Positions 39,171-49,220 of a DNA stretch of 64,000 bases are shown one piece after another (position 1 is the stretch's first letter; each line of letters opens with the position of its first letter). Below the pieces are notes generated by a model, which saw only the letters and a list, made by a program, of their open reading frames with translations, had not been told where the DNA came from and made no database searches. A program made the position numbers and the translations under genes. This DNA comes from Paraimprobicoccus trichonymphae (lineage in GTDB: Bacteria; Bacillota; Clostridia; Oscillospirales; Acutalibacteraceae): assembly GCA_036322875.1 (NCBI GenBank), contig AP027925.1, forward strand, positions 372,001 through 436,000, written 5' to 3'.

Positions 39171-40729
39171 ATGGTGAAATTTATTGAAGATACTCAGTCA
39201 ATTGAAGGCAAATTTACACTTTCCAAGGAAGACAGGGCAATAATATCCGCTCTTATTAGCGAAGGTACGGATAGTTCGGTGGTTCATATTATAAAGCAAA
39301 AATATATCAAAGATTTTAAACGCTTAGAATTAGAGAGGATAAAAAAGGATTAGACAAATGTGATCTTACTTATTCAAATTTATTGTCTCATGAATTTACC
39401 GAGCATATATTTACCGCCTTGTGTATGCACAAAATACTACCATTAAAAACTGCGGAGGTGACCAAATTTAATGACGCTATAGGTAAAATATTTGAACAAA
39501 TAGAGAAAACAAAAATGCAGATTAGAAATAAGAATATTGACGATAATGATATTTTAATACCAACTAAGGCACTTCCTGGTGACTCTCATGTTAAAGCGAT
39601 TATGAGTTGCATATATTGTATGCAATGTGGCGAATGCACTCTCAAATATATAGAAGGTACGGAATGTTTTAAAGATAAAGACTGGTATTTTAGCAATAAA
39701 GAAATCTTCGAAAATAATTTTATTGAATATTCCACAAAACGATACTTTGGAGGAAAAAATAGAGATAAACTCTTCTAACAGAGCTAATGAAATGTTTTTG
39801 AGAACTTTTTGTAGATGTTGCGTTGTGTTTGAAGTAGTGTAAACGTTGCCTGATCAGCTATATAGGCTTATAAAGTTAAAAATAATGAGGATATCTAATT
39901 TATTAAAAATATTCGATCTTGGAGCTACTTCTCAAACAAGGAAAGTGCAAGAACAGATTATGGATGATACTGCAGTATCAACCTTTGTAATAAAAAAATT
40001 AAAAAAAATAAAGGCACATGAAAACTATGAGCAACTAATAAAAGATTATGCAGAGACATGGGAGGGCTATCGGAAGTTCAATTTAACTCTTGATTTTAAA
40101 AAAATCTAGTTAAAATAAAAGGTGAAGATGGGAAAGAATGCTACATTAGCCAAGCGGAATATGAACGTGTTCTTCGAAAGATTCATGAGCTAAGAAAAGG
40201 AATGAGAGATGACAATTGTTTACCTGAAAATTACCCCGATGGAGTAACATTATACAGAAACATTCCTTACAATAGATTTATTGAAGTATTGAAAAAATCT
40301 TACAGCGAATTCAACAAATTTGAAGATAAAGTAAACAAAAATCAGACATTTTATAACAGAAATTTTTGGAACGGAGGGGAAGGAGCGGACGGTGAAGATT
40401 TATCACCTAATGAACTTATGAAAGAAAAAATAAACCAACATCTTATACCAATTATGCCAAAATTAAAGGGAAAAAAATTTTCTGAGCCATCATTGGCTAG
40501 CACAACTAAAAGGCAGAATGACGAAATTAGTTATTATGGCAATGTAAAACTTATAATAAAAATAAAAAAAGAGCATGTTGAAAAATATTTGGCTGTAGAT
40601 GTTGCTAAAAAAGGAGTTAGATACAACGAAGAAGAAGTCACGTTGCCTCCAAATCAAAAATTTCTTATAGTCTCTGCGGAGCTGGTTAATGAAGATCAAA
40701 TTTTAAGAGTGGAACTTGAATCTTTTTGA
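39171..40729 (+). pseudogene. ADP-ribosyltransferase-like effector gene, frameshifted
   Basis: Four open pieces make one reading when single bases are restored at A6 (39341-39346), A6 (39754-39759, one too many) and A7 (40098-40104); a TAA also stands near 39840. The last 175 residues have the R-S-E layout of ADP-ribosyltransferases: TLYRNIPYNRF, then KKFSEPSLASTTK and YNEEEVTLPPNQKF. The N-terminal 330 residues match nothing known; they include CIYCMQCGEC. Restored length is about 519 residues. No signal peptide is seen. It is flanked by two same-direction copies of element C. NAD-dependent modification of a protein target is the inferred activity. Confidence 0.65.
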
Positions 40730-40737
40730 AATAAGGC

Positions 40738-41252
40738 GTGTTCATTACCGCATGATTTCCCGCAATGGAGCACAATTTTAAAAAATGGTCTAAAAAGCGC
40801 GAAGATAAAACTAGTATTCTAGATGATATGCTGCGAAAAATTGTGCAAACAGAACGTATTGCGGATGATAGAAATTCAAAAACAACAATGATAATTGTAA
40901 ATTCCAAAAGTGTAAAAAATTCTGATACAGCCGACGAAAAAGGTTATGATGGTGGGAAAAAAATATCAGGAATTAAAATTCATTTAGGCGTAGACACAAA
41001 AGGGCTTACCACATGCAATACATGTTACAACCGCTAATGTTACTGACTGTGATGGAGCACTTGAAATGTTAGAATTATGCGTCTCAAATTCATCGAGAGT
41101 CATCAAAGTTCGATATATTTGGAGAAAATTTTGCTAATACAGTTAAAATTCTTATTGAAAATACGGTTGAAGTGGTTAAGCGTAATGAATTACATAAATT
41201 TGCTATAATTTTAGACGTTGGATAGTTGAAAGAACAAACGCTAGTTTAGCGA
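40738..41252 (+). mobile_element. IS5-like element C, 5'-truncated copy
   Basis: It starts inside the transposase gene at GTGTTCATTACCGCATG and ends near GAACAAACGCTAGTTTAG. About 230 bases at the left and 140 at the right are missing compared with the copy at 38163. It lies 9 bases after the ADP-ribosyltransferase-like gene. Confidence 0.85.
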
Positions 41253-41434
41253 AAAAAATTAGTTATTTTATTATATATAAAAATATTGGACTTTGAATTA
41301 TCGCCAAAAACTATAAATCTAGTGTTTTTTTCTACTACTATGAGACTAGAAACTAAAGCTAATACTAAAAAAGTTGAAAAAACAGACAAAATAAAGTATT
41401 TTTTATATTTTGAAATTTTCATTATTCTCTATCT

Positions 41435-42529
41435 TTATCCTTCCTTTAAATTTTCTAATAATTTTGCTAAAGATTCTCCTATCATAGAACCAGCTAATTT
41501 TGCTTCACTAAGCGTATTGACATCGGTTCCAACTTCTATTAGTATAAATATAACATCAGACAACAAATCTTGATTGTACCTTCCAATTCTAAAATCAATA
41601 GGTCTCATAAGTCCTGGAAAGTCTTCCTCGCATTGATTTTGTAATTTAATGGCAAATGAAAGATTTTTTTCGTATTCTTTAAATCCCCCTCCTATTACTA
41701 ACATAGTCTGTGCAGATTTAGTTTCTTTATGCATGAAAAACGTTTTTAATTTACCTGTTTCTCTGTTACCCATGCTGTCTCTGTGAACATCCATAACTAT
41801 TTTAATTGATTCATTCTCTTCTATATTTTTTTTTATGGTTTTTGCTGCTCTTGAATATGAACCACTAAAGCTAGGACTATCATGTTGTGTTTTATCATGA
41901 ACTAAGTTTATATTTTTACTCAATAATCTTTCGGCAATGCAATTACCTACTTGGGTTACATTCTCAGAATTGTTCGTCGAACGTGGAGAATAACTTTCAT
42001 AAAAATAGCCTTTATCTTCATGTAAATATGACTCAGTGGCATGCGTATGGATGATTAAAATTTGAGGCTTTTCTATATTAATAATATTAATATTTAATTT
42101 TTTATTTAATAATTTTTGAATATCCAACTTGTAATCTGTATTATTTTTTATACAAACATTTTTGTATTTTTCACCATCTTTACATATTTTTTTCTCTATG
42201 ATTTTATAAGTTTTTTCATTAGGATTTTTAGGAATATCTTTAAAATTATCTTTTGAAACTTCTAAATTTGGTTCTAAATCTTGAATTTTAATTTTACTAG
42301 AATTATTTATTATATTTGTAGATATTTTTTTGTTAATATTAAAGTTTAATTTTCCTCTAAAAAATATTGTTTTGGAAATCAAGAGACTGATTTTATCAAT
42401 ATTTTTAGAAGAAATTTTATATAACTTAGATAATTTAATAAAAAAACAAAAAGTAGAAACAATTAAAATAAAAAAACAAAATAAAAGATTAAAAAAATTT
42501 GAAATTCTTGATTTTCTTATAACATCCAA
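41435..42529 (-). CDS. spoIIP: Stage II sporulation protein P
   Basis: Peptidoglycan amidase and endopeptidase that thins the septum and drives forespore engulfment with SpoIID and SpoIIM. It has 364 residues with an N-terminal membrane anchor (FFNLLFCFFILIVSTFCFF). The catalytic half has IIHTHATESYL (zinc His and Glu), KIVMDVHRDSMGNR (second His) and ILIEVGTDVNTLSEA (catalytic Glu). Every key residue is there. In spore formers it is made under SigE, whose gene is also in this window. It is intact although it lies between insertion sequences. Confidence 0.93.
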   Translation of the reverse strand: MDVIRKSRISNFFNLLFCFFILIVSTFCFFIKLSKLYKISSKNIDKISLLISKTIFFRGKLNFNINKKISTNIINNSSKIKIQDLEPNLEVSKDNFKDIPKNPNEKTYKIIEKKICKDGEKYKNVCIKNNTDYKLDIQKLLNKKLNINIINIEKPQILIIHTHATESYLHEDKGYFYESYSPRSTNNSENVTQVGNCIAERLLSKNINLVHDKTQHDSPSFSGSYSRAAKTIKKNIEENESIKIVMDVHRDSMGNRETGKLKTFFMHKETKSAQTMLVIGGGFKEYEKNLSFAIKLQNQCEEDFPGLMRPIDFRIGRYNQDLLSDVIFILIEVGTDVNTLSEAKLAGSMIGESLAKLLENLKEG

Positions 42530-42539
42530 TTTATTTTAA

Positions 42540-42926
42540 TACTCCTCAATACATAATTATGAAAATGAAAAATTTCTTATTCTTACTCTGAAAAAAAGTT
42601 TTTGATATTATTGATAAAAAACACAATTTTCGAATACTTACTTATTTGCATTACTTCTGAATTTATTTAGGTTATAGATGATATATGTTGTTTTTGCATT
42701 TTACCATTTTAAAAGCTTTAAAAATTCAAATCATATCAGTATGTATTTTATTAAAATTTATATTATGAATATAGCTACGATTCTTAAACCACCTGTCACT
42801 AGGCTTCCGTGACCGATGCCTTTCGACTCTAACTGTAATATTCTTTAGGTACAATTCCGACTTAGCACAAACGTCTCATTGCCGTTCTCATTTTGACAAC
42901 ATACTGTGAATGACTGTTTGCTGCGT
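42540..42926. other. Non-coding stretch
   Basis: No gene recognised. The part from 42780 to 42926 has a higher GC content than its surroundings and may be foreign debris. Confidence 0.4.
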
Positions 42927-43775
42927 CTAAGAACTCGTTTAATATCTTTTCAAAATTTGTCGAGAGATGTATGATAAAGGAAAATCATAAAGGGGTGAAA
43001 ATGATTGCGAGTAACATATCCAAGTGATGTAATAAAAGAACAATTTGAAGAAATTAGAAAAGAACTTGAAAACAGTAGCAAGACAAAATATCCTATGGAT
43101 TACGATTTATATGATATATTTTGTGCGGTGCTTTATCTCTTGAAAGAAGGATGTAGATGGTGTTCATTACCGCATAATTTCCAGCAATAGAGCACAATTT
43201 TAAAAAGTGGTCTAAAAAAAGCGCGAAGATAAAACTAGTATTCTAGATGATATGCTGCGAAGAATTGCGCAAACAGAGCGTATTGCGGATGATAGAAATC
43301 CAAGAACAACAATGATAATTGTAGATTCCAAAAGTGTAAAAAATTCTGATACAGTCGACGAAAAAGGTTATGATAGTGGGAAAAAAAATATCAAGAATTA
43401 AAATCCATTTAGGGGGGTAGAAACAAATGGCTTACCACATGCAATACATGTCACAACCGCCAATATTACTGACTGTGATAGAGTGCTTGAAATGTTAGAA
43501 TTATGCGCCCCAAACTTATCGAGCGTCATCAAAGTTCGGTATGCTGGAAGAAATTTTGCTAATGCGGTTAAAATTCTTATTGGAACTACGGTTGAAGTGG
43601 TTGAGCGTAATGAATTACATAAATTTGCTATAATTCCTAGACGTTGGATAGTTGAAAGAACAAATGCTTGGTTAGATAAGTTTCGTCGTTTTTGGAAAAA
43701 CTGTGAACGTAAGTTATACACTACGCATCAAATGATTACTCTTGTTTCTCTCTTAATGAAAAAATAGGTTCTTAG
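42927..43775 (+). mobile_element. IS5-like element C, broken copy
   Basis: Starts CTAAGAACTCGTTTAATATC and ends GGTTCTTAG. The transposase is interrupted by a stop near 43188 and frame changes near 43220 and 43420. The C-terminal part (LPHNF, RRWIVERTNAWLDKFRRF) is intact. Confidence 0.85.
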
Positions 43776-43972
43776 TGTTCTTATACGACTGCCAATATGT
43801 GTACCTTAACATTTGCTGATGCCTGTTTCAGAATCTCGCCCAACCATTTAATACCCTCTTGTTTGAGATGTGCAGTACAATGCGGTTCTGCTTGTATTTG
43901 GTTTCTGTCGTAATCTACAACGAGATAATTCCAGCACTAACGAGATTTAATATTTAGCTAAATTTTGAGTTA
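43776..43972 (-). pseudogene. Open fragment of unidentified gene
   Basis: On the minus strand a frame stays open for about 50 codons (WNYLVVDYDRNQIQAEPHC, then HLKQEGIKWLGEILKQ) between elements B and C. It has coding character and a higher GC content, but no family is recognised. Confidence 0.3.
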
Positions 43973-44343
43973 TTAGACCTGTCCTAAAACCTAGCTCAAA
44001 GTTATAAATACCTAAAATTAAAGAAATGAGAAGTAAATGTTTTTTTGTTTATTACGATAGCGATATTGCAAAATTTTGAATCGTTTTATGCGTGCTCAAT
44101 ATGAATTTTGTAGTTTCCAATTTGAGAATTAAACCACTTTTGATATTTGGTAAATTCGCCGTTTTTAAGTTTTTTGTAATGAGTCAAACTGTTTGAGTGA
44201 TACAATTTTATGCCTTGGTATCCTTTGTCACCGATGAGCAAAATATTTTTCAAAAAATGATATTTGCTCCCTTTAAAAATGTATAGAACCTTTCTCCTTG
44301 TGAACGCTGATAATTAAGCCCGTTTCTCCAGATGATCTTTTAT
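43973..44343 (-). mobile_element. IS5-like element B, 3' part (inverted twin)
   Basis: The reverse complement of 37444-37824 with a few changes. Begins TAGACCTGTCCTAAAACC. With element A at 44344 it forms the right arm of a 1.25-kb inverted repeat. Confidence 0.8.
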
Positions 44344-45226
44344 TAGACCTGTCCAAAAACAAAAAAATGGTAAAATAAACAAATGAATAAGTATGAAAAA
44401 ATACAAAAACAAGAAGACCAAAATTTCAAATTAATCACAGGAGTCACAAAAGCGGTATTCAAAAAAATGCTGAAAATCTTAAAAGAAGAGGATTATCAAT
44501 CGACACACAGAAAAGGTGGAAGGAAGGGACTTTCATTTTGAACTCAGACGCACTTGAATATTGGCGAGAATACAGAAGTATACGTCATATGGCTTTGGAT
44601 TATGAAGTACCAAAATCAACGCTATACAAATATATAATTTGGGTGGAAGATGTGTTAAGACGGTCGGAATAGTTCAAGATCAAAGAGATTAAAAAACGTT
44701 TTAAATCCGATAATACTGAAAAAAATAATTTTGAAATGTTGCTCTTAGATGTTGAATAACAGCCTCGAAGTACAAACAAAAAGTAGTAAAAGAAGAGGCA
44801 CACAACAAAATGTCAAATTTTAGTCAATGTAAAAACACGTGAAATACTTGACGTTTTTAATGCAATCGGCGCAACACACGATTTTGTAATATTTAAAAAT
44901 TCTTTAGCCAAAATACTCGGGAAAAAAGTTAAGATTTATGCAGATAAGGGGTATCAAGGAATTCGAAAATTTTTTCCGAATGCTAAAATACCAAAAAAAG
45001 CTACAAAAAATCATTTTCAAATCATCCTCTCACTGAAGAAGAAATCGTTGAAAATAAGCTTTTGGCACAAAAAAATCGCAATTGAACATATTAATAGAGA
45101 AATAAAAATATTTAGAATTTGTAAATAAATTTACAAAAACAAAGGAAAAAGAGGTTTACTCAGGGTCAAATTAATTGTAAGTTTGTATAATCATAGGTTA
45201 GGTTTTTGAGTTTAGAAACAGGTCTA
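44344..45226 (+). mobile_element. IS5-like element A, broken copy
   Basis: Ends TAGACCTGTCCAAAAAC and GAAACAGGTCTA. The transposase frames are shifted in several places (for example a three-base insertion plus frame loss near 44490-44545). Confidence 0.88.
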
Positions 45227-45556
45227 GTAATAAAACATTTAGTATTAAGTTTATTTTTTAGCGAAAAATCACAATTAAAAATAAAACAAAAAAGTACCTA
45301 ATCTAAAGGAATCATCTGAAAGTCTTGATTAGTGGCGTGCTTTCGTCATTTTAAAAGATGTAGAGGTTTTCATAGCCCAAGTAGTTACAGTATACACCAC
45401 CCCACGAGTTTACGATATTTACGCTGATATCAATTTAATACCTTTATTTTTAATATTTATTGCATTATTTAAACATTTCGTATTATTTATGTAATAATAT
45501 CTGAATAATTTAACAATTTTCATTTATTATTTTCCCTCGCAAATAATCGCTAATCA
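45227..45556. other. Non-coding stretch
   Basis: No gene or RNA seen between the insertion sequence and ispH. Confidence 0.45.
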
Positions 45557-46405
45557 TCAGAGAATTTCACGTTCCCTGTTAAAAATCAAATCTTTGGGTG
45601 TAGAAGCACTGCTGCACACGAAAATTTTACTAACTTTATTAAAATCAGAAATATCTAGTTCGTCTCTAGTTTCTATAAGTTGTGAATATTCATAATACCT
45701 CGAAGCTATTTCGAATAATTTGTTAGAATTAGAGCTTTCTTTACTTCCAAATATTATTATCATTTCAAATTCTTTAGATTTTTCTATAATTTCTTTTTGC
45801 CTGTTAAGAGTATCTTGGCATATAGTATTATGAATTTCGACATCTTTAAAATTATTAGTAAAAAATTTTTCGATTTCCAGATATTTTTTAATGTTAAAAG
45901 TCGTTTGAACAACCAGACAAATTTTAGAATTTTTTAAATTATTATCAATTATTAATCTTTTAGCTTCTTGCAAATTTTTAATTATAAAAGCAGAAAATTT
46001 ACACCAACCGTTAATTCCTATAATTTCTGGGTGCTTAAAATCACCTATTATAATGATTTTTTTTATTTCATAAGAATTATTTACTATTTTTTGTATTTTT
46101 TTTACTTTTGGACAAGTTCTGTCTATTATTTTTCCAATTTTTTTTGATCTTAAATCTAAAAATACCTTTTCAGGCACACCATGAGCTCTTATTAATATTC
46201 TCGAATTTTCAAAATCTTCAATCTCGTTAATATCATTTATAATTTTCACATTTTTTTTTAACAAGTTTTTTATAACAATATTATTGTGAACAACTTCGCC
46301 ATATGAATATAACAAATTATTGTTTTCGCTTTCTTCATAGGCCGATTTTACAGCTAAATTTACACCAAAACAAAAACCAAAATTTTTTGAAATACAAAAC
46401 TCCAT
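45557..46405 (-). CDS. ispH: 4-hydroxy-3-methylbut-2-enyl diphosphate reductase
   Basis: Last enzyme of the MEP isoprenoid pathway, an iron-sulfur protein making IPP and DMAPP. It has 282 residues. The cluster cysteines are in FGFCFGVNLAV (near 12), DRTCPKVKKI (near 95) and NTICQDTLNRQKE (near 195). Other motifs are AHGVPE, GDFKHPEIIGI, VVQTTF and SASTPKDLI. It is the third gene of the translocase-tsaD-ispH unit, starting 3 bases after the tsaD stop. TGA serves as its stop codon, evidence that TGA is not recoded here. Confidence 0.95.
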   Translation of the reverse strand: MEFCISKNFGFCFGVNLAVKSAYEESENNNLLYSYGEVVHNNIVIKNLLKKNVKIINDINEIEDFENSRILIRAHGVPEKVFLDLRSKKIGKIIDRTCPKVKKIQKIVNNSYEIKKIIIIGDFKHPEIIGINGWCKFSAFIIKNLQEAKRLIIDNNLKNSKICLVVQTTFNIKKYLEIEKFFTNNFKDVEIHNTICQDTLNRQKEIIEKSKEFEMIIIFGSKESSNSNKLFEIASRYYEYSQLIETRDELDISDFNKVSKIFVCSSASTPKDLIFNREREIL

Positions 46406-46408
46406 TTT

Positions 46409-47395
46409 TTATTTTACCTTTTTTATTTTATTTAAATATTCATAGTAAGCCTGTGAACCTATCATGGCTGCATTATCCCCAGAATATTTTAATTCAGGTT
46501 TGAAATATTCCCAATTTCTTTTTTTACATTCCAATTCCAATGTTTCTCTTAATAATTTATTAGCAGAAACACCTCCTGAAATTGCAATTTTTCTATAGTT
46601 TAAGTCTTGAGCTGCTTTTGTCAAGTTAAAAATCAAATAATCTACTACAGATTTTCTAAAAGATGCCAGTAAATTTTCAATAATTAACTCGCTTTTCAAA
46701 TTATTTATTAAATTTAAAGTATGTGTTTTTATTCCTGAAAAACTAAAGTCATATTTTTGTAATTTTGGTCTCGGAAATTTGTAAAAATTATCAATTCCAT
46801 TATCAGCAATTTCATCTATATGTGTTCCACCAGGATAGTCTAGTCCTAATTTTCTTGTAACTTTATCAAAAATCTCTCCAGCTGCATCATCTCGTGTTTG
46901 ACCGAGGATTTTAATATTTACATAATTTTTAACTTCTACTATTTGAGTATGACCACCTGAAACTATCAAACATAAAAAAGGTGGTTCTAAGTTTTTATTA
47001 GAAATATATAAAGAAGCTACATGACCTTTCAAGTGATTTACAGGAATTAACTCTAAATCTCTTGAAAGCGCAAAACCCTCAGCAAAATTTATTCCTACTA
47101 ATAATGAGCTTAACAAACCAGGTTCACAAGTTACCGCAACTAAATTTATGTCTTCAAGTTTCAAATTTGAACTTTCAAAAGTTTGTTTTGTAACCTGAAA
47201 TATGTTATTTAAATGACTTCTTGCGGCTATCTCGGGCACTACACCGCCGTATTCAATATGTGTTTTTATTTGAGAAAAAACAGACGAAGAAAGTACTTCT
47301 CGTCCGTTTTTCACTATTGCAACAGCAGTATCATCACATGATGTTTCAAAAGCTAATATATTTAAGTTACTTGTTCTCAATGATTTTTGCTTCAT
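46409..47395 (-). CDS. tsaD: tRNA t6A threonylcarbamoyltransferase TsaD
   Basis: Attaches threonylcarbamoyl to A37 of ANN-reading tRNAs, with TsaB, TsaE and TsaC. It has 328 residues. Iron/ATP site: VNHLKGHVASLYI with the HxxxH pair. ASKHA motifs: LAFETSCDDTAVAI, FLCLIVSGGHTQI and AISGGVSANKLL. It overlaps the translocase gene by 29 bases, so translation is probably coupled. Confidence 0.96.
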   Translation of the reverse strand: MKQKSLRTSNLNILAFETSCDDTAVAIVKNGREVLSSSVFSQIKTHIEYGGVVPEIAARSHLNNIFQVTKQTFESSNLKLEDINLVAVTCEPGLLSSLLVGINFAEGFALSRDLELIPVNHLKGHVASLYISNKNLEPPFLCLIVSGGHTQIVEVKNYVNIKILGQTRDDAAGEIFDKVTRKLGLDYPGGTHIDEIADNGIDNFYKFPRPKLQKYDFSFSGIKTHTLNLINNLKSELIIENLLASFRKSVVDYLIFNLTKAAQDLNYRKIAISGGVSANKLLRETLELECKKRNWEYFKPELKYSGDNAAMIGSQAYYEYLNKIKKVK

Positions 47396-48872
47396 AACTT
47401 TTACTCAATTTTAATACTGACGAAATCCACCAAATAGATGCTAATACAAATACTGTTATTAAAATACCCAAATGCCTCATAATTTTACTACCAGGTACCA
47501 TTATATTTGTCAAGAAAAATGTGACAGCTGCGCCACCCGCCTTGCCTGCACGTCCTCCTATAACTTCTACTGCGGCTTGCCCTTTCGTCTTAGTATCTTT
47601 ATCTAGCGGAATATACGCCATACTCTTTGTTGGATCAAACAAACAGTATTTAACACTTTTAGACAATGCATCGGCTATTAAGCCGACCCAAACCGCCAAT
47701 ATCGGAACAGATGCCCCCAACATTACAGCTCCTGGTGTAGCATTGTTATATAAAATTAGAATATAAAACAAACTGCCAAAAACAAAAGTACCTATAGGAA
47801 CTATAAGAGCTGCTATTTTCCAGCTAAATCTTCTTAGAATATAAGTGCTAAAAATAGTAGCACATATTGTAAATATTCCTGTAAATATTGAAACATTACT
47901 CATCATATTTGCATAACTACCTGAATCGGTAAATGTCCTATTCATATGGGCTTTCCAAACAACTTCGACCAAATTTATAATGACCCCATAAGCTATAACT
48001 AAAGCACAAATTAAAAGCAAATAAGGCGTTTTGAATAATATATTTATCCCGTCCATCATACTTACTTTCTCTTTTTTCTTTTTCTCTACTATTTCTTCTG
48101 GACTATATAACGTAGGATCTGTCATAACCTTCCTATGTATATAGTGATATACAGCCATGGTTGCCAAACAAAAGAATATGCATGCGCTTATCAAAACATA
48201 AACATTTTTAGTAAACATAGCATCAGAAGCACCTTTTGACATCCTTTGAAGAGACGCACCAGAAACTATAACACCCCAATTACCAATAAGAGGGTACAAA
48301 CCATAAAATCTTCTAACTTCATTTTTTTTAGTAACCTGATTTGCGAACTGCCAAAATAAAGATGAGACTGCAATCGTACCCCAAGTTTCAGAAATAGTGT
48401 AGAACAAACTATACACCCAATTGGTCAAACATGGAATAATATACGAAAATATACCTGGTGCACCATCTTGCATAATTTTTACTTTTTCAGCATTCAAATG
48501 CAAATAATTAATATTTGGAAACAAAAATAAAATAAAAATCAAATAAAACGACATAAATGAAGTTATCATTACATAAAACGTCTTCGTTGTGCCAAATTTA
48601 TTGATCAAAGTACTATAAACCATAACAATAAAAAATGCGAAAGGCATAACAAAGAAAATTTTTAATATAGGAATTAACTCTGGGGCTCCCATCACAGCGT
48701 ATTTTATAATAAACACGTCTTTTAGATCTCTTACCATGGTGTAAACAAACAATATGCAGAACATCAAAAGACACATGGGGACAAATTTTTTAACCTCATG
48801 GTTATGAACAGGCCACAAAATAGCTCGTAATCCGCTGAATTCTTCTTTAGAATTCTTAACAGTTTCTACCAT
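47367..48872 (-). CDS. ATP/ADP (NTP/NDP) translocase, Tlc family
   Basis: Carrier that swaps host ATP for ADP or takes up nucleotides. It has 501 residues with 11-12 membrane helices and AAAGGAGAGG before the ATG. Family signatures: FSGLRAILWPVHNHEVKKF at the N-terminus, TMVRDLKDVFIIKYAVMGAPE cut here to TMVRDLKDVFII, FANQVTKKNEVRRFY, NLVEVVWKAHM, and DPTKSMAYIPLDKDTKTKGQ. The protein is well conserved and less AT-rich than its neighbours, which fits horizontal origin plus strong constraint. Whether it moves ATP/ADP or other nucleotides cannot be told from sequence. It is the first gene of the unit with tsaD and ispH. Confidence 0.95.
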   Translation of the reverse strand: MVETVKNSKEEFSGLRAILWPVHNHEVKKFVPMCLLMFCILFVYTMVRDLKDVFIIKYAVMGAPELIPILKIFFVMPFAFFIVMVYSTLINKFGTTKTFYVMITSFMSFYLIFILFLFPNINYLHLNAEKVKIMQDGAPGIFSYIIPCLTNWVYSLFYTISETWGTIAVSSLFWQFANQVTKKNEVRRFYGLYPLIGNWGVIVSGASLQRMSKGASDAMFTKNVYVLISACIFFCLATMAVYHYIHRKVMTDPTLYSPEEIVEKKKKEKVSMMDGINILFKTPYLLLICALVIAYGVIINLVEVVWKAHMNRTFTDSGSYANMMSNVSIFTGIFTICATIFSTYILRRFSWKIAALIVPIGTFVFGSLFYILILYNNATPGAVMLGASVPILAVWVGLIADALSKSVKYCLFDPTKSMAYIPLDKDTKTKGQAAVEVIGGRAGKAGGAAVTFFLTNIMVPGSKIMRHLGILITVFVLASIWWISSVLKLSKSYEAKIIENK

Positions 48873-49220
48873 AAAACCCTCTCCTTTATAGATGTATTTT
48901 AATTTCTAAAATTTAAGAACAATATTTAGTTGCAAATAAATTTTCAAATTTATTAAATAGCATAAAAAAACTATTTAAAGTATTATATTATCATAAAATG
49001 TTGATAATGCAAGCAAAAATTTTTATATTATTTTTGAAAATGCGTATTGTTTAAATAATAATTATATGTCATAAAATTCATTGATATAAAAATATATAAA
49101 TTTGATATCATTTTTTTGTTAAATTAAAAAAATTAATAAATAAGTAAAAACATATATAAAAAGTAAAAAAGATTTATGTATATATAATTTCGTATAATAT
49201 GATAATATTGCAACTATGAG
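48873..49220. other. Divergent intergenic region
   Basis: Extremely AT-rich; presumably holds the divergent promoters of the translocase and alr. No clear consensus pair is singled out. Confidence 0.4.
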
